Of a stretch of 64,000 bases of DNA, positions 1 to 10,999 are shown one piece after another (within the stretch, counting starts at the first letter, position 1; every line of letters starts with the position of its first letter). The notes under the pieces are model-generated. The model did no database searches. It saw only the letters and a list, made by a program, of their open reading frames with translations, and was not told the origin of the DNA. The DNA comes from Doryteuthis pealeii (Eukaryota; Mollusca; Cephalopoda; Myopsida; Loliginidae), in contig CM042152.1 in NCBI GenBank assembly GCA_023376005.1, forward strand, positions 71,938,893 to 72,002,892, given 5' to 3'. The position numbers and the translations under genes are program-made.

Positions 1-399
1 ATATAAATTTTATTTTATTCTTTAAAGATTAAATAAAGTTATTTAATTAATATAATTCTTACTTCAATAAATAAATGCCTTCATTAATAAATGAAATTTA
101 TTAAATCTCTATTTTCTTAGAGTCTAAGCAAATGAATTAAGAATGTGACAACATGTATTACATTTTTTCATTGAGTGTACAAACATTTTTTAAATAAATT
201 TTATTCATAAAAAAATTTTAAGAATTTATTTTTCTACAAAATAGAAATGTATAAAATTTAATTTATTGAAATTTAACTTTTAACTCCCACCCACATTGTG
301 CAATATTTTTCAAAAATGTATTTTTATATCACCTGGAGGTTGTTTTTTATTTTTGCTACTAGATACATATCTAAATATATTTATGTTTACTATTTTTAG
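1..399 (+). repeat. Helitron-like 3' segment in a duplicated intron
   Basis: Near-identical to 16444-16848, so the window opens inside a segmental duplicate. It ends in a sequence like the 3' end of the Helitron-like element at 15482-16811: a degenerate hairpin region (CACCTGGAGG near 330-339) and then CTAG at 359-362. The acceptor of the next exon follows (AG 398-399). No coding potential is visible. Confidence 0.55.
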
Positions 400-477
400 G
401 TACAAGTATTGGAACAGGTTCTACAACAGTTCCAACCAAAGGGTCTACATCTTTTACAACAAGTCCGATTCCAACAG
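400..477 (+). CDS. T/S/P-rich linker exon, phase 1-1 (duplicate unit)
   Basis: A 78-nt exon between TTTTTAG and GTGAAT. Read as 2 nt + 25 codons + 1 nt it gives TSIGTGSTTVPTKGSTSFTT and onward, with no stop. The first codon is split as G|GT (Gly), the same junction used by the sister exons at 2054, 16849, 26280 and 26606. Such Thr/Ser/Pro-rich sequence is typical of O-glycosylated mucin linkers; that role is inferred. Being 3n long with phase 1 at both ends, it can be skipped or repeated without changing frame. It lies in the duplicated block 1-2608, so expression is less certain than for the copies downstream. Confidence 0.65.
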
Positions 478-1642
478 GTGAATGTTGATTTTAATCATAT
501 ACTGCGCATATATTATATTTGCTACAAATAATGTGACCGTAACAGGATTATTTGTTGAAATCATATCTTGTGATATTTTAATAATGCTATTAAAATATTT
601 GTAACAATATTTTGATAACTGAATAGCATAAAATAATAGTATTTTATCATATGAATGTTGACTATAGGAAGAAAAGACATTTGTTTAAATTCTTACGTGA
701 TACTAACATAGATGGAAAAATCTTATGAAAGGACTTGCTATCTGAAAATGTTTCTATTCAGAATGATTGTTTTTACATTGGAAATTAAAAAGAAATCTAG
801 AGTTGATTTTGTGTTCCTTGCTTATCATAGTTTCTGAATATTTTGTATAGCCCTTCATCTTCATGATGTAGATCAGATGATGGAAGAATGTATGATAATC
901 ACTTTTCACTGTAGCTTTAAAGTTGCTTACATGCTATGTGTATTTATTGAGTGATTCAATATATATCCAAAGGCATTGGCAAAATGTATTTTCATCTGGC
1001 AGATTAAGTAGTGATTTGGGATGTGTAAATGATTGCTTCATTGCTATTAAAATATATTTCTGAATTGGTCATAGATTCTAAAATGTGTTATGAAGCCTTG
1101 GAATTTTATTTTGTGGAATCTTTTGTAATTATTACTATTATTATTAATTTTCTTTTTTCTCCTTTCAGTGATGTTAATTAAGTATATGAACATAGATAAA
1201 TTTACAATAAAACATTGTAGCCAAGAAGGTAACAGAAGTCTTGCAAGCACTGTAACATAAAACAATATCACTAATCTGTGCCTAATACATACCCTACCAG
1301 AGTAACATCTACTATTCCAAAAGACATCCACATTACATTTCCAATAAGCATATTCACTGATGTTCTGCAAAAAATATGAACTACTATCAATTATATTACA
1401 CAGTTCTCACAAAATTATATAGCTCAGTTGTATAACATTACATATACTGCGTATATATTATATTTGCTACAAAAAATAATTTTCCACCAACAATAAGTTT
1501 ACCATCTATTTGCCAAGGTGAAAGTTGCAGTGTTTTCTATGATATATATTTCATGTTTGGAACGTTGTTTGTTGTATCATAATTAGGACTAATCCTTTTT
1601 TGTGTAATGTATTCAGTCAATGTAATAGTAATGTATCATTGT

Positions 1643-1723
<81 letters not shown>

Positions 1724-1731
1724 TACTTCAG
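478..1731 (+). other. Intron with empty TE sites and a lost domain
   Basis: Aligns by eye to 16924-17032, then 20982-21463, then 23063-23198, then 24488-24835. ATAAT at 581-585 is the unoccupied target of the LTR element at 17033-20976. TA at 1303-1304 is the unoccupied target of the mariner at 23199-24487. The old domain-exon acceptor survives at 1167-1168 but is joined to downstream intron sequence, so the two coding exons are missing. It ends in a (TA)n array. Confidence 0.7.
1646..1720. repeat. (TA)n microsatellite
   Basis: About 37 TA dinucleotides just upstream of the linker exon at 1732. The orthologous array in the second copy of the block is at 24833-24926 and is longer. Open frames across it encode only alternating Tyr/Ile and are not genes. 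Confidence 0.95.
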
Positions 1732-1805
1732 CTTCAAGTATTCCTGGAAGTACTCCATCAATTCCAACTTTCCCAACCACAATACATACAAGTGTGACCC
1801 AACAG
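1732..1805 (+). pseudogene. Linker exon with 1-nt deletion (frameshifted copy)
   Basis: Begins after TTCAG and ends before GTGAAT like its sister at 25692-25766, but is 74 nt rather than 75: the run CCCC near the 3' end (GTGACCCCAACAG in the sister) is CCC here. In the shared phase-1 frame it reads SSIPGSTPSIPTFPTTIHTS and then shifts, so splicing to the next phase-1 exon would be out of frame. Either this copy is decaying or a homopolymer base was lost in sequencing or assembly. The rest of the exon and both splice sites are intact. Confidence 0.6.
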
Positions 1806-2053
1806 GTGAATGTTGATTTTAATTATATGTTGTCCATGTATTATATTTGTTACAAATGATGTAGAAATTTTTACTGATCTGTTTTCTGTGACTTTGCCAA
1901 AGTGAAAGTTGCAGTATTTACTATGGAATATTTAAAAAATTAATCTTACTTTGTGACATATTGCAAGTTAGTTTGATAATACCTGTGTATTTTCAAATGT
2001 ATATGTATGAATATAAATACACATGTAAATATATTTATGTTTACTATTTTTAG

Positions 2054-2131
2054 GTACAAGTATTGGAACAGGTTCTACAACAGTTCCAACCAAAGGGTCT
2101 ACATCTTTTACAACAAGTCCGACTCCAACAG
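2054..2131 (+). CDS. T/S/P-rich linker exon, phase 1-1 (duplicate unit)
   Basis: A 78-nt exon after TATTTTTAG and before GTGAAT, differing from 400-477 at about one base (ACT for ATT near the end). It encodes the same Thr/Ser/Pro-rich 25-residue linker in phase 1-1. The following intron repeats the sequence that follows 400-477, so the block 1-2608 itself contains two tandem units. It is the last recognisable host exon before the interruption at 2609. Confidence 0.65.
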
Positions 2132-2608
2132 GTGAATGTTGATTTTAATTATATACTGCGCATATATTATATTTGCTACAAATAATGTGACCGTAACAGG
2201 ATTATTTGTTGAAATCATATCTTGTGATATTTTAATAATGCTATTAAAATATTTGTAACAATATTGTGTATGACTTATTTTGATAACTGATTAGCATAAA
2301 ATAATAGTATTTTATCATATGAATGTTGACTATAGGAAGAAAAGACATTTGTTTAAATTCTTACGTGATACTAACATAGATGGAAAAATCTTATGAAAGG
2401 ACTTGCTATCTGAAAATGTTTCTATTCAGAATGATTGTTTTTACATTGGAAATTAAAAAGAAATCTAGAGTTGATTTTGTGTTCCTTGCTTATCATAGTT
2501 TCTGAATATTTTGTATAGCCCTTCATCTTCATGAGGTAGATCAGATGATGGAAGAATGTATGATAATCACTTTTCACTGTAGCTTTAAAGTTGCTTACAT
2601 GCTATGTG
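2132..2608 (+). other. Intron sequence duplicating 478-948
   Basis: Nearly identical to the intron after 400-477, up to the words CTTACATGCTATGTG. At 2609 the similarity stops abruptly and an unrelated sequence begins, which marks an insertion or assembly breakpoint. There is no exon here. Confidence 0.7.
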
Positions 2609-2610
2609 CA

Positions 2611-2680
2611 TTGTAGGGACCCATTTGTTTGGAGATTGTGTAGTTGATGGGTTGAAGATCAGAGTTATGGGTCCCCACAA
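2611..2680. repeat. Short foldback with TTGTAGGGACCCAT arms
   Basis: TTGTAGGGACCCAT (2611-2624) and its near-perfect inverse ATGGGTCCCCACAA (2667-2680) frame a 70-bp palindrome exactly at the duplication breakpoint. The outer words resemble the termini of the element at 26985-27368 (TGTAGGGA..TCCCTACA). It could be a mini foldback element or the start of a larger LTR-type insertion. Confidence 0.5.
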
Positions 2681-2941
2681 TTTATATGTATAAGGACTAC
2701 GGAAATGTAGTTTCCATAGGTAACAAAAGAAGAAGACATTGATAAAGGAAACAAACTTTATATACATAAATACAATTAATATAGTTTCATTGTTCTTTCA
2801 GTGGTGTTGCAGTCTGATTGTGTCTGTGTATAGTTGTGTGTGACAACTGTTACCTGGTGTTTATATTAGTGTGATTGCTTGTGTCAACATATTAGTAGTT
2901 TGTCTGTGATTGGAACTTGTGATTGAAAGTTGTTGTTGTTG

Positions 2942-2977
<36 letters not shown>

Positions 2978-5244
2978 GAGACGAAAAGATAGACGGACCT
3001 GTTGAGTCGTATTTGATGTTTTCGGACGTTCCCACTGTCGAGTTAGGAGCATCCTCTCCAACTCTGTTGAGTCAGGAAGAGCAAAAGCTCCTCACTGTCT
3101 CTGTGTCTCCTTCTTTCTCTTTTTGTGTACATATTAAAACACTTATATTATATACTTATATTATTATTACTAAATACTATAAAATTATACACATATATAT
3201 GTTTATTATATATAACATATATATATATATTATATAAATATATATATATATATATTATATATACTAATTTTATTATATTAAAAAAAAAAAAAAAAAAAAA
3301 AGAAGAATTATTTATAATTTTGATGTGGGAAAAGTTGTTATTTGTTGATTGCAATGAGTATATTAATAAATTATTGGTTATTATAAAATTTTCTTAAGTG
3401 TTATAATTATTAATTTATATTTTTACTCACAGTCTATTATTATAATTATTAGTCATCTATTCTATGGTTTTAAATTTTTATTATCTATATATTTATGGTT
3501 ATTAATTTATTATCATAATTATGTTCTTTTATTAATTTATATCATTTATATTATTGTCTTAATCTTTTATAATTTTTTATTATCATTAATTATGGTCATT
3601 ACTAACTTATTTATTATCATAATTATTCTGATAGAGAGGTTGAGGTGGCGTAGTGAATTTTAATCAAAATAGTGATTTAGATGTGGATTATAATTAGAAA
3701 ATAATTATTTGGGTTAAACAAGGATGTATGATGTTTGAGATTATAGTTTTATCAGGATTGGGTCAGATGGGGATTGTAAATGTGTTGTGGTTTACATATA
3801 TAATATAATAAAATATACCTAACATTATCATCGCTCTGCCGGCTATATGTCTGCACTTAGGCATATCAGTTATATTCGCGTTTGTTCAGCAAGTTTTCTA
3901 TAGCTCCTTAAAACAGTATTATTTCTATTTTTTCCTGTGTGATACAAAGCGTGGCATTTTGTCTTGTGAAAGTATAGATTGCGTGAGATGTGAAAGGTGA
4001 TGGTGGACGCGAGTGCGAGTGGTGAAAGAGAGCGCCCGTCGGTTGTTTATGAGTCTCATATGGATTGCCCAGTAGTGCTGTGAATAGATTCCGTTTGGTT
4101 AGATAGTGCGGGGGTTGTTAAACGAGGGTAGATGCCTATGGGAGTGTACGTACCTTTGCTTCCGACCCACACGCAAGTAATCCGGAGCGTAAGGGTCAGT
4201 TGGGATTGGTTCCGGGGAGCTGTTACGAGCTTATTGGTGTGCGGAAGTGTGATATATACAACTCACATGTGGCTAGACAGTTTCTCTCTAAGGGGCACTA
4301 GCTGAGTCTCATCTTAGCAATGGTGGCATTTAAATAGGATTCACGCAATAGTACGCTATAATGTCTGGGGAGCGTGAGAATGTATGTTACTATAGTGCAG
4401 TTTCAATTATAAGTTCTAGATGATAGATCGAGGTGGACGAGTAGAGCAGAACTTATATGCATTAAATGTATGTGGCTAATGTATGGACCTAAGCGGGATG
4501 TCATGAGTGGAGGTGACGAATAGGAAGCGGACATAAACTTGTCTCAGTGATGATGTATACTAGGAGAGGGTTGTATCGATTTATTCAAACTTGAAGGTGG
4601 GAGTGGAGCGAGAAGGTGAAAGGTATGGGCAGGGATGTGAGCGAGGACGGGAGGGAGACATAAGTAAGGTGGGAGTAAGGGGAAGGGTGTATGGAGGGTT
4701 GAAGGGTAGTGAAAGAGAGGAGAGTATTTTATTAGTTAAGAAAGGTTCTACCTTATGTCTAAATTCTCTCGCTATTCAGTACAAGTATTCAGGGCCTACA
4801 GACCAAATTAACTTTAGCGTTGTTCTAAATTCTATGGAATTACCAGGCCCATCCACACTATTTAAGTTCAAATCTGTACTTAATATTTATACTTGTGAGA
4901 ATCGCGTCAGGAAGTGTATCAGCGCGTCTTATACGACCCTATAGTATATCTGCGATCGATCTAGATTTAGGGCCGCGTTAATTGTATAGGTCCACCTGTC
5001 CTTTCAGGCAGCTTCCATCATAGAAAGGATTTATTGCGTTTTAAAAATGCCTATTGTTACCGCCGACAAGTCTATTGATTCTTTAATATTTATACGAGTG
5101 AGGGATCTTATCTCAGTATTGTTGGGGTAGGTTGAGAGGTATCTATTCCACCATATAGTGGTATATTGCCGTCCTTGTGAAAGGTTGGAAAGTATCGTTT
5201 TTCCAGATTCAAATGTAAAGCACTCTAGAGAATATAAACTATCG
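2681..5244. other. Unassigned region left of the assembly gap
   Basis: No gene recognised. It holds a (GA)n run (2944-2974), AT-rich low complexity (3120-3280), a poly-A run (3280-3301), and from about 3640 onward a stretch with clearly higher G+C and no similarity to anything else in the window. Short open frames at 4591-4944 and nearby look like chance reading of low-complexity GA/GT-rich sequence. The region abuts the 100-N gap, so part may be low-quality or misjoined sequence. Confidence 0.5.
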
Positions 5245-5344
5245 NNNNNNNNNNNNNNNNNNNNNNNNNNNNNNNNNNNNNNNNNNNNNNNNNNNNNNNN
5301 NNNNNNNNNNNNNNNNNNNNNNNNNNNNNNNNNNNNNNNNNNNN
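5245..5344. other. Assembly gap (100 N)
   Basis: Exactly 100 N, the usual placeholder for a scaffold join of unknown size. What lies on either side need not be contiguous in the genome. Confidence 0.98.
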
Positions 5345-7225
5345 AAAGAGAGAGATTGATGGGATCGATTTAATATTCGGGGACTGAGCACCCCAAAAAC
5401 TCGAAAAATAAATAACTTTTTTGAATTTTTTTTTTACAATCTGATATATTGGTGTGTAATCGATAATAATCCATTGAAGAAAAAGAAAAAGATTTTAAAA
5501 ATTTTAGATGGGGGGTTTCAGATGCTCAAGTCCGACGAATAATTTTATTTATTTAATTTTTAAAAACAAAACAAAATTTATATAAACTCGAAGTAAAATG
5601 CTATTTTCAATCATCTAATACATAATAGTAATCCTCTTATTGATGAATGTGTATTGTTTAAACATTGAACAAAATACTATTAATTTCTCGCTACAATTAA
5701 TTTAAATAAATGATGAAAAATAACATTAGTAATATGAAATAACCGTAAACAATTTTGAATTAAAATAAAAGTAAACATCTTTTTTTAATTCCTAATAGGT
5801 AATAAAATTTGAAATAAAAAATACTTGTTATATTTGTGAAGGTGCCGCGAAAATTAAAATTTTATCTATAAATTTTTTTCATGGTGTTTGTATCATTTGT
5901 TTATTGTATTTAGGTAGGGGACATTTTTTTTTATCACCGCTTTTGTTTATACAAACCGAATTTCGGTTAAACATTGTTGAATAATGAATTTTAAAAGTAT
6001 TGCGTCAATTATGATAAAAAATAAAGATTAATTTTTAGTTTAAGAAAGAAGCGCTAAGTGTTAAAAAAACAAACACGTAAAATCATTTTTTTTGTTTTTT
6101 GTCGTCTGTTTCTGTAAGGGAATTTATGACAAATTAAAATTAAAAGATATTTCTTAATTTCTAAATAAATCACGGTCATCATATTTAGCGGAAAAGCATC
6201 GCTCAGAACTGGTTGTTATTTTAATTTTATTTTAATTTTAATATTAGTAATATGGAATAACCGTAAACAAATTTTGAATTAAAAATAAATGTAAACATTT
6301 TTTTAAAATTCCTAATAGGAATAATAAAATTTGAAATAAAAAATACTTGTTATATTTGTGATTGTAAAAAAAAAAGCGCCTGATTCAAAAATAAAGAACT
6401 TTTTTGTTCTTTATTTTTTGAGTTTTCAGGGGTGCTCATTTCCCCGTATAAGTTTATAGTAAATCGCTCCCCCTATATCGGAACTGCTCTACCTTAACAG
6501 TTGGGCTGAATTTACACAAAGGTGTCAAAATTAAGGTGACATTGAAAAAAACAGAACCCACAAATTTTGTTATAAAACTGTTAATTGTAACTAGGGGGGT
6601 TTAGCGTTAGGATTTGAGGTTAGGGTTGGTGTTGGGGTTTAAGGTGAGTTTAATGGGAAAATAAATAAATAATTTGGGTTCTGTTTTTCTGGGCCACCCT
6701 AACTTTGACACGTTTGCGCCAGTTTCCTTTCGAGCGGTTCTGATATGGGGCAGCGATTTACTATAAACTTATATGTCGGCATGAGCACCCCTGAAAACTC
6801 AAAAAATAAAGAACATTTAAGAATTTTTTTAAAAACCTGATAGATTGGTGTGTAATCGATAATAATCCATTGAAGGAAAACAATAAAATAAATAAATGAA
6901 TAAATTTTGTAGCGGTTCTGATATGGGGGATCGATTTACAATAAACTTATACGGGGAACTGAGCACCACGGAAAATAAATAATTTTTTTGAATTTTTTTC
7001 TTTTACAATCTGATAGATTGGTGTGCAATTGATAATAATCCATTAAAAGAAAGAAAAAAAAAAAACAAAAATTTTAGATGGGGGTTTCCAGATGCTCAGG
7101 TCTGCCAATTATTCAATTTAATGCTTACTTTAATGGATATAAAATTTATTAAATCTCTAAGAAAATGAATTAAGAGTGTAACAACATATATTATATTCAT
7201 TAATTTATTGTACAAACATTTTTAC
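5345..7225. repeat. Non-coding repeat cluster with a foldback element
   Basis: Several near copies of a module that includes CTGATAGATTGGTGTGTAAT and GATAATAATCCATTGAAG occur at about 5440, 6838 and 7010, and a second module (AATAAAATTTGAAATAAAAA) at about 5800 and 6325. No coding frame is visible. A few words (TTTATCACCG near 5930) recur inside the Helitron-like element at 47051-48645, so this may be decayed interior of the same superfamily. Confidence 0.55.
6370..6830. mobile_element. Foldback/MITE-like inverted repeat (~460 bp)
   Basis: The left arm near 6395-6480 (word GGGGTGCTCATTTCCCC, then AGTAAATCGCTCCCC) is the inverse of 6735-6815 (AGCGATTTACTATAAACT then ATGAGCACCCCTGAAAAC). Inside it a second inverted pair surrounds 6520-6555 and 6665-6712 (GGTTCTGTTTTT and its inverse). 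The whole block can fold into a long hairpin. There is no open frame, so it must be non-autonomous if mobile. Confidence 0.6.
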
Positions 7226-7231
7226 ATAAAC

Positions 7232-10009
7232 TAGCAAAAAATGCCATCTGGGCGGTTATAAAATTAATTTTGAAAGATATTGTCTGAGTTAAAATTTCCA
7301 TATAAGAGGGTTTGTATTATCGGTAAAATCATCAAATTTATTAAAGGAGTAAAGAAAAAATGAAACCATTTGAAATGGAAACTTACTTCTGTCCCCCTCA
7401 AATCAAAATGTTGCATGCATCTATTGATTATTAATCAAATAATATTTTTATCAATGACAGTGTTTTGATGTAAGCAGTGACGTAGTTTTAGTTACAGACA
7501 AATTGATACCGAATCTATTATCAAAAGATTTATTTATTGAAAAACTTTTTACAAAATTCATATTTTTACATAAGTGTACCAAACAAAATTTAGTTGAAAA
7601 TAAATCTATAAATTAGATATTTTTATTTACTCCAATTAAAAAAAATTAATATTAAATATTATTTAGCATTTAAAAATTGATTTAAGGGTATTTGCCTGCT
7701 CATCCCACTTATGAGGAAGTATCATTACTCTATTTTATTTTATGTAATATTTATTTACACTAAAACTAAATGTTTGTTAAATGTAAAATAAATAAAGTGA
7801 ATGTTTATTTTTTTTTTATTTCAAAATTTTTAGAAATAATCAAAACAATAAAAAATCATTTTGTATAGTTTATTGTTTTATTCATTGATAAACCAAATTT
7901 AATTTTATTATTGAATATTATTTTCAGGAAAAACTTTGGTGTAGAAAGTTAACTTTCCTAATTTCTATTTCAAATTGTTTATTTTTTACTCCTTTAATGA
8001 ATTTGATGATTTTAATTACTAAAATCATTAAATGTTGAATGTCCTTTTAAAGTTTTTGGCATTGTTGTTTTTTATTACTTTATTTGATTTATTAATTTTA
8101 CAGCAACATAGTTTTAGTTACAGACAAATTGATACTGAATCTCTTATCAAAAGATTTTATTTATTGAAGAAAATTTTTAAGAATTTATATTTTACAGAAT
8201 TTTACCAAATAAAATTTAGTTGAAAATAAATCTACAAATTAGATATTTTTATTTACTCCGATTAAAAAAAATTAATATTAAATATTATTTAGCATTTAAA
8301 AATTGATTTAAGTATCATTACTCTATTTTATTTTATGTAATATTTATTTACACTAAAACTAAATGTTTGTTAAATGTAAAATAAATAAGGTGAATATTTT
8401 TTTTTTTTTATTTCAAAATTTTTAGAAATAATCAAAACAATAAAAAATCATTTTGTATAGTTGATTGTTTTATTCATTGATAAACCAAATTTAATTTTAT
8501 CATTAAATATTATTTCAGGAAAAACTTTGGTGTAGAAAGTTAACTTTCCTAATTTCTATTTCAAATTGTTTATTTTTTACTCCTTTAATGAATTCAATGA
8601 TTTTAATTACTAAAATCATTAAATGTTGAATGTCCTTTTAAAGTTTTTGGCATATTTTGAAATTGTTGTTTTTTATTACTTTATTTGATTTACTAATTTT
8701 ACAGCAACATAGTTTTAGTTACAGACAAATTGATACTGAATCTCTTATCAAAAGATTTTATTTATTGAAGAAAATTTTTAAAGAATTTATCTTTTTACAG
8801 AATTTTACCAAATAAAATTTAGTTGAAAATAAATCTACAAATTAGATATTTTTATTTACTCCGATTAAAAAAAAATTAATATTAGGTATTATTTAGCATT
8901 TAAATATTGATTTAAGTATCATTACTCTATTTTATTTTATAATATTTTATTTACACTAAAACTAAATGTTTGTTAAATGTAAAATAAATAAGTTGAATAT
9001 TTATTGTTTTATTTCAAAGATTTTAGAAATAATCAAAACAATAAAAAATCATTTTGTATAGTTGATTGTTTTATTCATTGATAAACCAAATTTAATTTTA
9101 TCATTAAATATTATTTCAGGAAAAACTTTGGTGTAGAAAGTTAACTTTCCTAATTTCTATTTCAAATTGTTTATTTTTTACTCCTTTAATGAATTCAATG
9201 ATTTTAATTACTAAAATCATTAAATGTTGAATGTCCTTTTAAAGTTTTTGGCATATTTTGGCATTGTTGTTTTTTATTACTTTATTTGATTTATTAATTT
9301 TATAGCAACATAGTTTTAGTTACAGACAAATTGATACTGAATCTCTCATCAAAAGATTTTATTTATTGAAGAAAATTTTTAAAGAATTTATATTTTACAG
9401 AATTTTACCAAATAAAATTTAGTTGAAAATAAATCTATAAATTAGATATTTTTATTTACTCTGATTAAAAAAAATTAATATTAAGTATTATTTAGCATTT
9501 AAAAATTGATTTAAGTATCATTACTCTATTTTATTTCATGTAATATTTATTTACACTAAAACTAAATGTTTGTTAAATGTAAAATAAATAAAGTGAATAT
9601 TTATTGTTTTATTTCAAAGATTTTAGAAATAATCAAAACAATAAAAAATCATTTTGTATAGTTGATTGTTTTATTCATTGATAAACCAAATTCAATTTTA
9701 TTATTGAATATTATTTCAGGATAAACTTTGGTGTAGAAAGTTAACTTTCCTAATTTCTATTTCAAATTGTTTATTTTTTACTCCTTTAATGAATTTGATG
9801 ATTTTAATTACTAAAATCATTAAATGTTGAATATCCTTTTAAAGTTTTTGGCATATTTTGGCATTGTTGTTTTTTATTACTTCAATTCATTTATTAATTT
9901 TACTTGGATACTACCCCTCTGACATTGAATTTTAAATCCCACTCGGCTCAGCCTATATTTTTCAAAATTTTATTTTTACACCACCCGAAGGGCGGTTTTG
10001 TTATGCTAG
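7232..10009 (+). mobile_element. Helitron-like element with central tandem array
   Basis: The right end has the standard Helitron 3' layout: a CCACCCGAAGGGCGG hairpin at 9981-9995, a short T-rich spacer, CTAG at 10006-10009, and host T next. The left side begins with an inverted relative of that terminus (CTAG 7232-7235, then CTGGGCGG) followed near 7465-7510 by sequence matching, in reverse, the 5' terminal region of the elements at 15482 and 48645. The interior is a 601-bp tandem array. No Rep or helicase is encoded, so it is non-autonomous. The exact left boundary is uncertain. Confidence 0.6.
7484..9904 (+). repeat. Tandem array, about four units of ~601 bp
   Basis: The word GTTTTAGTTACAGACAAATT recurs at about 7484, 8111, 8712 and 9313, giving spacings of about 627, 601 and 601 bp. 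Each unit also has AGGAAAAACTTTGGTGTAGA (or close) and AAATGTTGAATGTCC (or close). Units are highly similar. Short open frames inside (8032-8223) recur only because the unit does and look non-coding. Confidence 0.85.
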
Positions 10010-10706
10010 TTCATATAAAGTTTATAATGTTACTATGATATTAAATCATATAACCATTTAATTCCATAGTCTCTTTTCTCTCAACAATTTATTCTCATTA
10101 ATAGCTAATAACGTATGTTCATACTACTCATCAATCATATCACCATATCAGTCATTGCCAATAATCAATATCTCAAAAATCACTGAAGTATCATAATTGT
10201 AACAATTATTATTCTACTAAAATCATCTATTAAATCAAAATCAGATTTCATATTTAAAATTTTAGCAATAAGTTAATATCCATTAGTATCTCAAACATAC
10301 ATATATGGGTCAGGTAAATATCTAATATATATATGATATCAATATTATTAATTTTATCACTAATCCTAAATATAGTCAAATGTAATAGAGTTGAAATAAG
10401 ATTAATTGGTATTTTAGAAATTAAGTACTTGTAGTTGTAAATAAATTAACAAAAACATTTTCTTCATATTGATAATTATTACTAATTATATTAATACTAT
10501 TTACACTACTATAGTCATTAAGTATTTTTGATTTTAACTTACAATCCCATAAAATTATATTAATTTGAATTTATTTTTGTGTCTACATTTGAAAATTTAC
10601 TCATTTCTTTTATTAAGTAGCTGGCTAGTGGGTCTGTATTTCATAATACATATTTTCCCATCAAGGCAGAGGTTACACCTACCCTTAAAGCGTTATCTGA
10701 TCAGCT
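10010..10706. other. AT-rich spacer, nothing recognised
   Basis: AT-rich sequence between the Helitron-like 3' end and the left LTR of the next element. I see no exon, ORF or repeat that I can name. Confidence 0.5.
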
Positions 10707-10900
10707 TGTGATAGCTTGCCTACCAAATAACAACTCACCGACTGCCAAAAAATTTGGCTTATTTATGACTCCACTCTACTTCACACCCACCAACCCCCTC
10801 ATTTCTGGTCTGTACTCTTTTAAAAAAATTTTTTAATTTCGGGCGCCATTTTCTTCCAAGTCTAAGGTAAGAGGAGTTTCATTTTTTCTCTTAAACTACA
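10707..10900 (-). repeat. 3' LTR of the Ty3-type element
   Basis: A 194-bp copy, starting TG and ending CA, that matches 13367-13560 with scattered substitutions. It is the downstream LTR in element direction because the coding order runs right to left. The sequence TCAGCT just outside is also shared by both copies. Confidence 0.75.
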
Positions 10901-10999
10901 TGCCCTCATGATCTTAAGATCATTTCACATAACGTAATCTCATGTCCAAATTGATGCATTATGCTCTCTTTGCAGTCTTTGGGTTGGTAGGGGTTCATT

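Noticed and set aside
1607..1816. Open frame across a (TA)n array (also 24785-25015, 24817-25161, 32555-32797)
   Set aside because: Alternating Tyr/Ile from microsatellite; the real coding part is only the linker exon at the edge, in a different setting.
4591..4944. 117-aa frame left of the gap
   Set aside because: GA/GT-rich low-complexity start, no domain, no splice context, and it lies in doubtful sequence beside the gap.
7484..9904. CRISPR-like array of regular repeats
   Set aside because: The 601-bp units are contiguous tandem copies without short spacers, in a eukaryotic Helitron-like element.
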